From contig DDIE01000077.1 of NCBI GenBank assembly GCA_002338385.1, positions 6,059 to 20,025 on the forward strand: DNA of 13,967 bases, in the 5' to 3' direction. The position numbers were made by a program, and so were the translations under genes. The notes below the pieces were generated by a model, which saw nothing but the letters and a program-made list of their open reading frames with translations, ran no database searches and had not been told where the DNA came from. Source of the stretch: Proteobacteria bacterium UBA1858. Its GTDB lineage: Bacteria; Pseudomonadota; Gammaproteobacteria; UBA4575. Below are positions 1 to 6,704 of this stretch, piece by piece. Positions within the stretch are counted from its first letter, which is position 1. The number at the start of each line of letters is the position of its first letter.

Positions 1-1
1 A

Positions 2-388
2 CTATTACTAGAGGATACCCAACTGGGCGCTTCCTTGGCACGTCTACTGGCGAGCTTAGACGTTCCCATTACCCCGATAGATAAAAAAAATTGTGCCCTG
101 GTGACGTGTTTCAGTCTGGCCAGTGTGCATTGGCAAATTGATAAAGCAATGGCCGCTCAAGCTTTACTTTGGGCCTGGTGCGAGAATCAAGTCAGCATAG
201 GCATCAAACTCATACCACTGGGGCAAACCAGTGGCCAAATCATACTCTCACGTTTGATGCCAATAATTGATCGCAGTGTCACAAAGGGTCTGAACTTACC
301 TGAGGATGCCATAGGTGCTTCTTGCCCCGGTATGGTAATGGCCAGTATGCAACATGAGCAGCAATACTCGCGATTATTCAGATCGTAA
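2..388 (+). CDS. ureF: Urease accessory protein UreF, C-terminal part (5' end outside window)
   Basis: UreF works with UreD/UreH and UreG in the cytoplasm to load nickel into apo-urease, and acts as the activator that controls the UreG GTPase. The open frame runs in from the left edge without a start, so roughly the last 128 residues are present out of a usual length of about 220. Recognisable UreF features are the L-E-D-x-Q-L-G-x-S-L stretch at the left edge and the very conserved C-terminal tail, ending in H-E-x-Q-Y-S-R-L-F-R-S, which in known structures contributes to UreF dimer and UreG contacts. The TTG at 35 is an internal codon, because homology continues upstream of it. ureG follows after 31 bases in the same direction, the usual ureF-ureG order. 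Identification is by motif recognition. Confidence 0.93.
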   Translation, partial: LLLEDTQLGASLARLLASLDVPITPIDKKNCALVTCFSLASVHWQIDKAMAAQALLWAWCENQVSIGIKLIPLGQTSGQIILSRLMPIIDRSVTKGLNLPEDAIGASCPGMVMASMQHEQQYSRLFRS

Positions 389-419
389 CTTCTAATCATT
401 CAGACAAAGACTATAGACC

Positions 420-1034
420 ATGACAAAACAAGTGTTGAGAATAGGTGTAGGGGGTCCCGTTGGATCGGGTAAAACAGCATTATTGCGCGCCCTATGTTTG
501 GCCATGCGCGAACAGTATCAGATAGCTGCCGTCACTAATGATATCTACACGCGTGAAGACGCGGATTTTTTAATTCGGCATCAGGCACTCGAGCCGGAGC
601 GCATCCTTGGTGTTGAAACTGGTGGCTGTCCACATACTGCGATTCGTGAGGATGCATCGATGAATTTGGCTGCTGTTGAGAGCTTGTGTGAAAAGTTTGA
701 GCCACTGGACTGCGTGTTCATTGAGAGTGGTGGTGATAATCTGAGCGCTACCTTTAGTCCGGAGCTATCAGATCTGACCATCTATGTGATTGATGTCAGT
801 GCCGGCGATAAAATACCGCGCAAAGGCGGACCAGGCATCACTAAATCAGATTTGCTGATTATCAATAAAGTCGATCTGGCGCCGATAGTGGGCGCATCAC
901 TGGACGTGATGGAGCGTGATGCACGCAAAATGCGTGGTGATAAGCCTTTCATCTTCAGTAACCTCAAACAGGGTGTAGGCTTAACGGACATTATTAGTTT
1001 CATCCAAAAACAAGGCATGTTAGATAGCGAGTGA
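420..1034 (+). CDS. ureG: Urease accessory GTPase UreG
   Basis: UreG is the SIMIBI-class GTPase that delivers nickel to urease in the UreD-UreF-UreG complex, using GTP hydrolysis. The 204-residue length is typical. Visible motifs are the P-loop G-P-V-G-S-G-K-T at residues 12-19, the nickel-binding Cys-Pro-His at 70-72, the E-S-G-G-D-N-L stretch at 102-108, and the guanine-specificity N-K-V-D at 149-152. The ATG at 420 places the P-loop at the usual distance from the N terminus. There is no strong Shine-Dalgarno sequence before it, so translation may depend on coupling to ureF, 31 bases upstream. It is the last gene of the urease run here: the next gene is on the opposite strand and converges on it, with 29 bases between the two stop codons. 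No convincing terminator hairpin was found in that gap. Confidence 0.97.
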   Translation: MTKQVLRIGVGGPVGSGKTALLRALCLAMREQYQIAAVTNDIYTREDADFLIRHQALEPERILGVETGGCPHTAIREDASMNLAAVESLCEKFEPLDCVFIESGGDNLSATFSPELSDLTIYVIDVSAGDKIPRKGGPGITKSDLLIINKVDLAPIVGASLDVMERDARKMRGDKPFIFSNLKQGVGLTDIISFIQKQGMLDSE

Positions 1035-1063
1035 GCCGCCACTGATGAGTGTCGCAACAGCGC

Positions 1064-2416
1064 TTAGCTGAGGTTGAGGATAGTGAGCGTCAGACCGGCA
1101 ATTGCACTCGCCAAGATAACCAGCATGATATTGTGTTTGAATGTGATCAAACTGATTGCTGCAATGCCAGTAATCGAGGCTGACAGCCAATCAAAATCGC
1201 CTGCGAAACCTTCTGGCCACAGTACGTGGTAGGCAAAGAATAATCCCAGATTAACAATCACCCCAACAACAGCTGCGGTAATGGCAGTGAGTGGGGCGGT
1301 GAAATTGATATCATTATGGGTTGTTTCAATAAAAGGCGCAGCGCCGAAAATAAATAAAAATGAAGGCAGGAAGGTGAACCAAGTCACGCCACATGCTGCC
1401 ACGGCTGCGCCAAAGAATAAATTTTCAGGACCGAAAATCTGATGGCTATAGCCACCGACAAAGCCGACAAAAGCAACGATCATGATGAGTGGGCCAGGGG
1501 TGGTTTCGCCCAGGGCTAAGCCATCAATCATTTGGTGCGGTGTCGCCCAGCCATAGTGATCAACCGCCCCTTGATAGACATAGGGCAGGACAGCATAGGC
1601 GCCACCAAAAGTGACCAGTGCCGCCTTGGTAAAAAACCAGCCCATTTGAGTGAGGGTATGATCCCAGCCCAAGCTGATGTTCAATAAAGCCATGGGTAGA
1701 CACCATAGGGCCACAGCGATAACCACCACCTTGAATAACTTTTGCAAACTGAATTGGGCATGCTCAGGTAAGGCTGTTTGATCATCAATAATGGCAGGAC
1801 CATAAGACTTTCGATTGACCTGTTGCGCAGCGTCACGATTAAATTTCGCCGGCAGCAGACGGCCACCAATAAAACCGGTGATGGCCGCAGCAACGACAAT
1901 CACAGGGAAGGCTAGTTTAAGCACAAATATGGCAATAAATGAGGCTGCGGCAATAGCCAATAAGACCATATTATTGAGCGCGCGTATGCCGATTCGGTAG
2001 GCGGCATAAATAACAATTGCAGTGACCGCGGGTTTAATGCCATAAAAGACTCCCGCAACGGCCGGGACATCCGCATAAGCAATATATATCCATGCCAAGC
2101 TGATGAGTATGAATAGCGAAGGCAACACAAACAGGATGCCCGCTACAAGTCCGCCCCATGTTTTATGCATCAACCAACCAATATAAGTCGCTAACTGCTG
2201 AGCTTCAGGGCCAGGCAGTAACATGCAAAAATTGAGCGCGTGGAGAAAGCGATGTTCGGAAATCCAGTGACGTTTTTCGACCAGTTCCTGATGCATGATA
2301 GCGATTTGACCGGCGGGCCCACCAAAACTTACCAAACCTAACTTAAGCCAGAATAGGGTGGCATGCCAAAATGGAATAGCGCTTTTGTCAGTAGTTTCCC
2401 CAGATGCTGATGTCAT
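1064..2416 (-). CDS. chrA: Chromate transporter ChrA, long-chain two-domain CHR family
   Basis: This is an inner-membrane transporter of the CHR superfamily; characterised members export chromate by a proton-coupled mechanism. At 450 residues it has the two-domain architecture. The N-terminal half carries L-G-x-x-S-F-G-G-P-A-G-Q (about 27-38) and M-L-L-P-G-P-E-A (65-72). The C-terminal half repeats the pattern with V-T-F-G-G-A-Y (268-274) and G-E-T-T-P-G-P (303-309). These paired FGG and PGP motifs identify the family. Many hydrophobic segments are present, with a polar linker near 190-225 joining the halves. The ATG at 2416 is the first start in a sensible position, but no good ribosome binding site precedes it. 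It lies 49 bases downstream of nhaA on the same strand, so the two may share a transcript. Chromate specificity is inferred from the family; some homologues may carry other anions. Confidence 0.93.
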   Translation of the reverse strand: MTSASGETTDKSAIPFWHATLFWLKLGLVSFGGPAGQIAIMHQELVEKRHWISEHRFLHALNFCMLLPGPEAQQLATYIGWLMHKTWGGLVAGILFVLPSLFILISLAWIYIAYADVPAVAGVFYGIKPAVTAIVIYAAYRIGIRALNNMVLLAIAAASFIAIFVLKLAFPVIVVAAAITGFIGGRLLPAKFNRDAAQQVNRKSYGPAIIDDQTALPEHAQFSLQKLFKVVVIAVALWCLPMALLNISLGWDHTLTQMGWFFTKAALVTFGGAYAVLPYVYQGAVDHYGWATPHQMIDGLALGETTPGPLIMIVAFVGFVGGYSHQIFGPENLFFGAAVAACGVTWFTFLPSFLFIFGAAPFIETTHNDINFTAPLTAITAAVVGVIVNLGLFFAYHVLWPEGFAGDFDWLSASITGIAAISLITFKHNIMLVILASAIAGLTLTILNLS

Positions 2417-2465
2417 TGTGTCAGTTGGCTAATGATCAAGCCAAACCATACAACACGGTGGCCAA

Positions 2466-3650
2466 CTAATCTATCTTGTGAGCGGGTGGTTTGAACAAGG
2501 TCATGCGCAACACCGCATAGCCGGCGAGGCCGGACAGAAAAGACCCTATGATGATGCCAAGACGTTCATCATATAACTGGGTCAAGCCAGTTTCCTGAAA
2601 GGCCAGCGAACTGATGAAAAGACTCCTGGTAAATCCAACCCCACACAATAAGGCACTGCCATAAATGTGTCGCCAACCTAAGTCACTGGGTAATTGTGCC
2701 ACATTGAACACGACCCCCAGCCAGCAAAATAGCATGATGCCTATTTGCTTACCCAGCAGCAGGCCGAGCGTAATACCTAAAGATATCGGATGCAGTACGC
2801 TGCTAAAAGTGAGATTTTCCAATGATACTCCGGCATTTGCGAATGCAAACAAAGGCAATATGATAAAGGCCACTGAAGTATGGAGATCATCCTCAAATTC
2901 ATGCAGTGGCGATACCTCGTCAGGTGTGCGTCGAATAGGTATAAATAATGCGACCATTACACCAGCCAGGGTGGCGTGGACACCAGATTTCAGCATGGCT
3001 AGCCACACAATCAGACCAATCAATACATATAGTGACTTGTGTAAAATGCGTCTACGATTCATGATGAACAACACGGGTATACATAAAGTGACGATCATTA
3101 AAGAGGCGAGTGAAATCTGATCAGAATAGAATAGTGCAATAATTGCGATGGCGGCGACATCATCAAAAATTGCAATGCTGACTAAAAATATTTTCAGACT
3201 AATAGGTACGCGTGACCCAAGTAGGCCCAGAATAGCCAAGGCAAACGCGATGTCGGTCGCGGATGGAATGGCCCAGCCTCTGAGTGCCGTCTCATCACGG
3301 TAGTTGAAGGCTACATAAATGAGTGCGGGAACCAGCATGCCACCTACAGCACCTAAGGCTGGTAACACGATGTTACGGATATCAGACAAATGACCTTCGA
3401 CAACCTCGCGTTTCAGTTCGAGACCCACTAAAAAGAAAAAGATCGCCATCAGTCCATCGTTTATCCATAGGAGCAAGGGTTTGGCGATTACGAAATCACC
3501 GACTTTGATAGCCACCGGCAGATTGATTAATAACGAATAAAAAGGATACAGCGCTGAATTAGCAATCAGCATCGCAAGGATGGCCATCATGACTAAGATC
3601 AGGCCGCTGGCAGCCTCTAATTTAAGAAAATTTTGTAATGCGCTGATCAT
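2466..3650 (-). CDS. nhaA: Na+/H+ antiporter NhaA
   Basis: NhaA is the inner-membrane electrogenic antiporter that expels sodium in exchange for protons and supports growth in salt and at alkaline pH. The 394-residue protein matches the family length. Key residues sit at, or one position from, their E. coli numbers: Asp133 in A-T-D-I-A-F-A, the ion-binding pair Asp163-Asp164 in I-F-D-D-V-A, His225 in S-G-V-H-A-T, and Lys301 for E. coli Lys300. The N terminus, with L-K-L-E-A-A-S-G followed by a hydrophobic helix, is typical and fixes the start at 3650. No alternative start exists between this ATG and the upstream in-frame stop, although the Shine-Dalgarno match is poor. A 28-base palindrome lies 66-93 bases upstream of the start codon and is a candidate regulator-binding site. 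chrA follows on the same strand. Confidence 0.97.
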   Translation of the reverse strand: MISALQNFLKLEAASGLILVMMAILAMLIANSALYPFYSLLINLPVAIKVGDFVIAKPLLLWINDGLMAIFFFLVGLELKREVVEGHLSDIRNIVLPALGAVGGMLVPALIYVAFNYRDETALRGWAIPSATDIAFALAILGLLGSRVPISLKIFLVSIAIFDDVAAIAIIALFYSDQISLASLMIVTLCIPVLFIMNRRRILHKSLYVLIGLIVWLAMLKSGVHATLAGVMVALFIPIRRTPDEVSPLHEFEDDLHTSVAFIILPLFAFANAGVSLENLTFSSVLHPISLGITLGLLLGKQIGIMLFCWLGVVFNVAQLPSDLGWRHIYGSALLCGVGFTRSLFISSLAFQETGLTQLYDERLGIIIGSFLSGLAGYAVLRMTLFKPPAHKID

Positions 3651-3715
3651 GCAGTCAGGTATGTTGTTAGGAGGTCAGCTAATTGCACTTGCTAGTCAAT
3701 CGATTTAGACAATAT

Positions 3716-3743
3716 TGATAGATGATAATATTAACATCTATCA
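3716..3743. promoter_or_regulatory. 28-base near-perfect palindrome upstream of nhaA, candidate operator
   Basis: The outer arms are TGATAGATG (3716-3724) and its exact reverse complement CATCTATCA (3735-3743). The centre holds the self-complementary TAATATTA (3726-3733), and the only break in symmetry is an A/A pair at 3725 and 3734. The element lies between the divergent nhaA and the small membrane-protein gene. It could be the binding site of a dimeric repressor or of a LysR-type activator; in E. coli nhaA is controlled by the LysR-family protein NhaR. No such regulator gene is visible here, so the role is inferred from symmetry and position only. Confidence 0.5.
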
Positions 3744-3791
3744 CTAATCGCTGGGTAGCTGTGTGTTACCTCTAGCGGCTGCGCAGTTCGC

Positions 3792-3820
3792 TTGTTGAAT
3801 AGTCACTGGCAGGCTATATT
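3792..3820 (+). promoter_or_regulatory. Possible sigma-70 promoter for the small membrane-protein gene
   Basis: A TATATT hexamer at 3815-3820 (five of six matches to the -10 consensus) lies 17 bases after TTGTTG at 3792-3797 (three of six matches to the -35 consensus). Transcription would start near 3827, giving a short leader with a GAGGG ribosome binding site before the ATG at 3854. The -35 match is weak, so this is only a candidate. Confidence 0.35.
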
Positions 3821-3853
3821 ATTCAGTTTTCAGGGTTATGAGGGTTGGACGCG

Positions 3854-4291
3854 ATGTTGTCATGGAAGCGGGTGGTTTTCCCCACCTTATTACTGCTGCT
3901 GGTGATTATTATTGAATTTTCGTTGCTCACCTCATATCGATTACTCGCCTTGCCTTATTATGCGGGTGAACTGTGTGATCTTAATAGGCCGGACAGTGCG
4001 GCCTGTGTGACGCGCCTGACGCTTGAAATCCTCTACCAAACTGAGTGGCGCATGATCACCTTCATGATTTATGCCCTGACAACCATAGGGATATTTTGGT
4101 TAACCTTGAGGAACTCTCAAATAAGTCCTGCAAACCATTGTATTGTCAACGGCATTATTGCTTTCGCCATGCTCAGCGTGATGATTGATAGCAGCCAAGT
4201 TGAGGTCATCACGGTCGAACCAATAGCCTGTCTGACTGGCGCGCTAATAGCTGCTCTGCTGATTAAAAGACGTGTACCTCACTCACCCTAA
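3854..4291 (+). CDS. Small inner-membrane protein of unknown function
   Basis: I do not recognise this 145-residue protein. It appears to have four hydrophobic segments, at about residues 8-27, 67-84, 97-111 and 124-137, so it is probably an inner-membrane protein. Two cysteines, 41 and 51, lie in the polar loop between the first two segments and could pair if that loop faces the periplasm. The C terminus is basic, with K-R-R near 138-140. I chose the ATG at 3854 over the in-frame TTG at 3845 because GAGGG at 3840-3844 is spaced nine bases from the ATG but directly abuts the TTG. It is divergent from nhaA and sits 166 bases upstream of the pilin gene. Its link to the pilus cluster is therefore uncertain, since the pilin gene seems to have its own leader region. 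Confidence 0.72.
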   Translation: MLSWKRVVFPTLLLLLVIIIEFSLLTSYRLLALPYYAGELCDLNRPDSAACVTRLTLEILYQTEWRMITFMIYALTTIGIFWLTLRNSQISPANHCIVNGIIAFAMLSVMIDSSQVEVITVEPIACLTGALIAALLIKRRVPHSP

Positions 4292-4363
4292 GCCACTCAG
4301 TCATAGCATGCACCAAATCTAGCTATCAGCGCAGTAATTTGTAACTATTAGGCCAATTATGGG

Positions 4364-4391
4364 TTGCAATATGACCTCTGCCAGATAAAAA
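4364..4391 (+). promoter_or_regulatory. Weak candidate promoter for the Flp pilin operon
   Basis: TTGCAA (4364-4369) and TAAAAA (4386-4391) are separated by 16 bases, each with four of six matches to the sigma-70 hexamers. This is the best sigma-70-like pair I found in the 166-base gap before the pilin gene. A highly expressed major pilin would be expected to have a stronger promoter or an activator, so the assignment is tentative. Confidence 0.22.
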
Positions 4392-4417
4392 TAGCTAAGG
4401 ATATCTACTTACTATCA

Positions 4418-4432
4418 GCACTTTTAAAGTGC
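4418..4432. promoter_or_regulatory. Short palindrome in the pilin leader
   Basis: GCACTTT (4418-4424) and AAAGTGC (4426-4432) are exact reverse complements around a single T. The element ends 25 bases before the pilin ATG and 13 bases before the AAGGGGA ribosome binding site at 4446-4452. It could be an operator half-site pair. A hairpin with a single-base loop could form only after opening some central A-T pairs. Function is inferred from position alone. Confidence 0.35.
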
Positions 4433-4457
4433 ATACAAAATACACAAGGGGACACAT

Positions 4458-4706
4458 ATGAACCATCGCATTAAGCAACTTGGCCAGGGCATGACCGAGT
4501 ACATCATCATTGTGGCTTTAATTGCTATCGCCGCAATCGCAGTTTATGGTTTCTTCGGTGATACAGTGCGTAATCAAGTATCTGCAATGACCCAAGAGCT
4601 TGCCGGTCAGGATGGTACTGCCGCGGTGACCGCAGCGGGTGCAGCGGGTACATCAGCTTCAGGTGAAGTAGGTTCACGTACGCTGCAAGACTACCAAGGC
4701 AATTAA
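4458..4706 (+). CDS. flp: Flp-type (type IVb) major pilin precursor
   Basis: This small prepilin probably forms the main fibre of the Tad pilus. It has 82 residues. The leader MNHRIKQLG ends in glycine and is followed by Q-G-M-T-E-Y. Cleavage after Gly9 would put Glu at +5 and Tyr at +6 of the mature protein, the hallmark of Flp pilins processed by a TadV/CpaA-type prepilin peptidase. A hydrophobic helix covers about residues 15-33, followed by an amphipathic stretch. The last 30 residues are rich in Ala, Gly, Thr and Ser. A strong ribosome binding site, AAGGGGA at 4446-4452, sits five bases before the ATG. It is the first gene of the Tad cluster and is separated from the rest by a highly structured 115-base gap, which fits expression far above that of the downstream genes. 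The peptidase gene is not in the window. Confidence 0.88.
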   Translation: MNHRIKQLGQGMTEYIIIVALIAIAAIAVYGFFGDTVRNQVSAMTQELAGQDGTAAVTAAGAAGTSASGEVGSRTLQDYQGN

Positions 4707-4712
4707 TATTCA

Positions 4713-4760
4713 GGTGCGCTAGTGGTCTAATGCCGACCTGCGTTAGGCGCAGCTAGCACC
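4713..4760 (+). promoter_or_regulatory. Structured RNA region after the pilin gene (first structure)
   Basis: The hairpin CTGCG-TTAGG-CGCAG (4738-4752) is enclosed by GGTG..CTAG at 4713-4722 and CTAGCACC at 4753-4760, which can pair apart from a two-base bulge. It begins seven bases after the pilin stop codon. It is not followed by a T run, so it is not a classical terminator by itself. With the next stem-loop it could protect the pilin transcript from 3' decay. Confidence 0.4.
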
Positions 4761-4772
4761 AGCTCCTCACAG

Positions 4773-4805
4773 CACAGCCGGGCGGCATACTGTCGCTCGG
4801 CTGTG
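4773..4805 (+). promoter_or_regulatory. Strong stem-loop between pilin and tadG-like gene
   Basis: Arms 4773-4786 and 4792-4805 form a continuous 14-pair stem with two G-U pairs and the five-base loop ATACT. The outer eight pairs, CACAGCCG with CGGCTGTG, are perfect. No T tract follows, so it is more likely an RNA stability element, processing site or attenuator than a simple rho-independent terminator. It ends 16 bases before the start of the tadG-like gene, which has a poor ribosome binding site. That would further lower expression of the downstream genes relative to the pilin. Confidence 0.6.
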
Positions 4806-4821
4806 AGCAGTTCTCCTGACT

Positions 4822-6678
4822 ATGGCTATCTATCAATCTGCAAGATTGAGCACGTTGCATGCTCGCCAGTCTGGCCAAGCCATCGTGCTTGTCCTGTTGT
4901 TGACTATGGTGGGTGTACTCGGTGCGCTGGCATTAGTCAGTACAGGCTCCCTCACCAGCGAAAAAATTCAACTGCAAAATGCCGCTGATGCCACCGCATA
5001 CAGCGTCTCTACTATCGAGGCCAGAGATCTCAATTATACGGCCTATATGAATCGTGCCATGGTGGCAAATGAGGTCGCCATCGGGCAAATGGTAAGTATG
5101 ATGTCGTGGGCTTATATGACTCGCAGTACCCCCGAGTTCATTGATGACTATGCCTTTAAAATGGACATCATTGTGGCCATCGCCTCGCTGGGCACCGCCA
5201 CTGGTTCAGTCAGTAGTGCGGTAAGACCAGTCACAGCACCGTTGCGTGCGGTCAGTAATGCAGTATTTAAGGTGGTGGATAAGTTCACCGGGCCAGTGTC
5301 CAATGGTCTGTCGGTGATGAATAAAATGTATAGCGTCTCGCAACAGGGCGTGCATTTGGGTAGTTTTATATTCAGTGCGTCGACGTTGTTTGATATTCCT
5401 CAGGAAAATACTGACGATGCCGAATATTCCATGTTCGGCTCGGTCGCATTGGCTCGTCACTTTACCTCTTATTATGCTGATCTGTTGACGCCCAAATTAT
5501 ACAGTTTTGTCAATTCATACGCGCCCGGGCCACGCGGCGATCTGGAGGGTATGCAGCGTCTTGCGTCCGTCATTAATGACTCCCGCGACGGCTTTACGCA
5601 AAATCGGCAATGCGGTGTTCAAATCGGTGGTGACCCTTTGCCGACCCTGAATTTAGGTATACTCCGAGTGTCGTTTACCACGCCCGGTGTCAATTGCCGA
5701 CCAAATCGTTTCAGTTCACAGGCCGGTGGTTGGGATGCAACGTTATTTGGTATCCACGTTGAAATTGATGTATTCCTGCTGGTGGCTGATTTTTACGTGC
5801 GCGCTGGTATCGGTCGTCAGGGGGGTACCGATCTGCGCAGCAATGACAAAGGTGAATTCACCTGGACCGCTGCCGATACAACTGATCCCAGAGTGGCGGT
5901 CGGTGGCGGCTTTAAACTCTGTTTAGGTATTAAAATCCCTTTTGTCGGCACCATCAGAGTATGCACGCCCAGGGTTGGATTTAATTTCGATCCACCGTTA
6001 CCGCCCTTTGGTGTCGGTGCGGCTATGGCTGGCAAATCTTCCCCCAACCTTAATGACATTCCTCATGAGGGTGAGGCGCGCGATATTATGTACGGGTCCG
6101 CCAGTCGCAATCTGCTGGCCTGGAACTTCGTGCTGCCGCCTTTTAAACCGACTCCAGCTGCGATCAAACATATCAAAAGCATTAAGCAACAAATGAAGTC
6201 CTCAGACCGTAATATCTTCCGCAGTTATGGTTTGAGAGCCTACCAAGATACTGAGGAGGTGCCAGCCATAGCCACCACCGCCAATGATAGTGGTGACTGG
6301 ATGACGGGCATGGAAGCACCTTACCTAATTATTGCATTGGTGAAGGACGATGTCGTGAGAGACAGTCAGAATGCTTCGGGTCGTTTCCAACTGGATACCC
6401 CGCGTAATGGATTGCTCAACAGCGATGTGCCATTTGGTGTGATGGGTAAGTCAGAAGTCTATTATTCCCGGCCTGGAGATTTGAATTACTTTGCCAGACC
6501 GGATAACAGAGTCGAAAAAAGTAATGGTTTCAATCCATATTGGCAGGCGCGATTGGTGGATACCAGTTATCTTGATCGCGTTGCTGCATTGGGTTTTCAG
6601 CATGGCCAAATTCCCTTACCATCAGATGTCTATGGCATCATAGGACAGGCGCAAAAATTGGTTGCCGCGTTAAATTAA
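4822..6678 (+). CDS. TadG-like pilus-assembly protein, large
   Basis: This 618-residue protein is probably an inner-membrane-anchored periplasmic minor component of the Tad pilus. The N terminus reads S-G-Q-A followed by a hydrophobic helix (about residues 20-45). Then comes E-K-I-Q-L-Q-N-A-A-D-A-T-A-Y-S (about 52-66), the signature of the TadE/TadG-like Tad family. Unlike the pilins, it has no Glu at +5 after the S-G-Q motif, so prepilin processing is doubtful. Beyond about residue 110 I recognise no domain. Four cysteines, 264, 292, 367 and 381, fall in the central part and are spaced as two pairs, suggesting disulfides in the periplasm. A Gly/Pro-rich stretch follows near 390-400. The ATG at 4822 is the first reasonable start but has only a weak ribosome binding site. 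The TadE-like gene follows after 26 bases. The family call is firm only for the N terminus. Confidence 0.8.
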   Translation: MAIYQSARLSTLHARQSGQAIVLVLLLTMVGVLGALALVSTGSLTSEKIQLQNAADATAYSVSTIEARDLNYTAYMNRAMVANEVAIGQMVSMMSWAYMTRSTPEFIDDYAFKMDIIVAIASLGTATGSVSSAVRPVTAPLRAVSNAVFKVVDKFTGPVSNGLSVMNKMYSVSQQGVHLGSFIFSASTLFDIPQENTDDAEYSMFGSVALARHFTSYYADLLTPKLYSFVNSYAPGPRGDLEGMQRLASVINDSRDGFTQNRQCGVQIGGDPLPTLNLGILRVSFTTPGVNCRPNRFSSQAGGWDATLFGIHVEIDVFLLVADFYVRAGIGRQGGTDLRSNDKGEFTWTAADTTDPRVAVGGGFKLCLGIKIPFVGTIRVCTPRVGFNFDPPLPPFGVGAAMAGKSSPNLNDIPHEGEARDIMYGSASRNLLAWNFVLPPFKPTPAAIKHIKSIKQQMKSSDRNIFRSYGLRAYQDTEEVPAIATTANDSGDWMTGMEAPYLIIALVKDDVVRDSQNASGRFQLDTPRNGLLNSDVPFGVMGKSEVYYSRPGDLNYFARPDNRVEKSNGFNPYWQARLVDTSYLDRVAALGFQHGQIPLPSDVYGIIGQAQKLVAALN

Positions 6679-6704
6679 CCGTCAAGAATTGGAATCAGCA
6701 GAGT

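Noticed and set aside
2423..2467. Inverted repeats (TTGGCT/AGCCAA at 2425-2444 and AGTTGGC/GCCAACT at 2423-2467) between nhaA and chrA as a possible terminator.
   Set aside because: The stems are short, compete with one another and have no T run on the transcribed strand; they do not clearly separate the two genes.
3669..3718. Perfect AGGAGGT site seven bases before a TTG that starts an 11-codon frame on the plus strand upstream of the small membrane-protein gene.
   Set aside because: It uses a rare start codon, has no supporting promoter and is too short to judge; the site is more likely chance on the non-coding strand of the nhaA leader.
4348..4368. A GG....GC arrangement before the pilin gene resembling a sigma-54 (-24/-12) promoter.
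   Set aside because: The GG and GC pairs are 15 bases apart instead of the required 12, and no other pairing in the gap fits.
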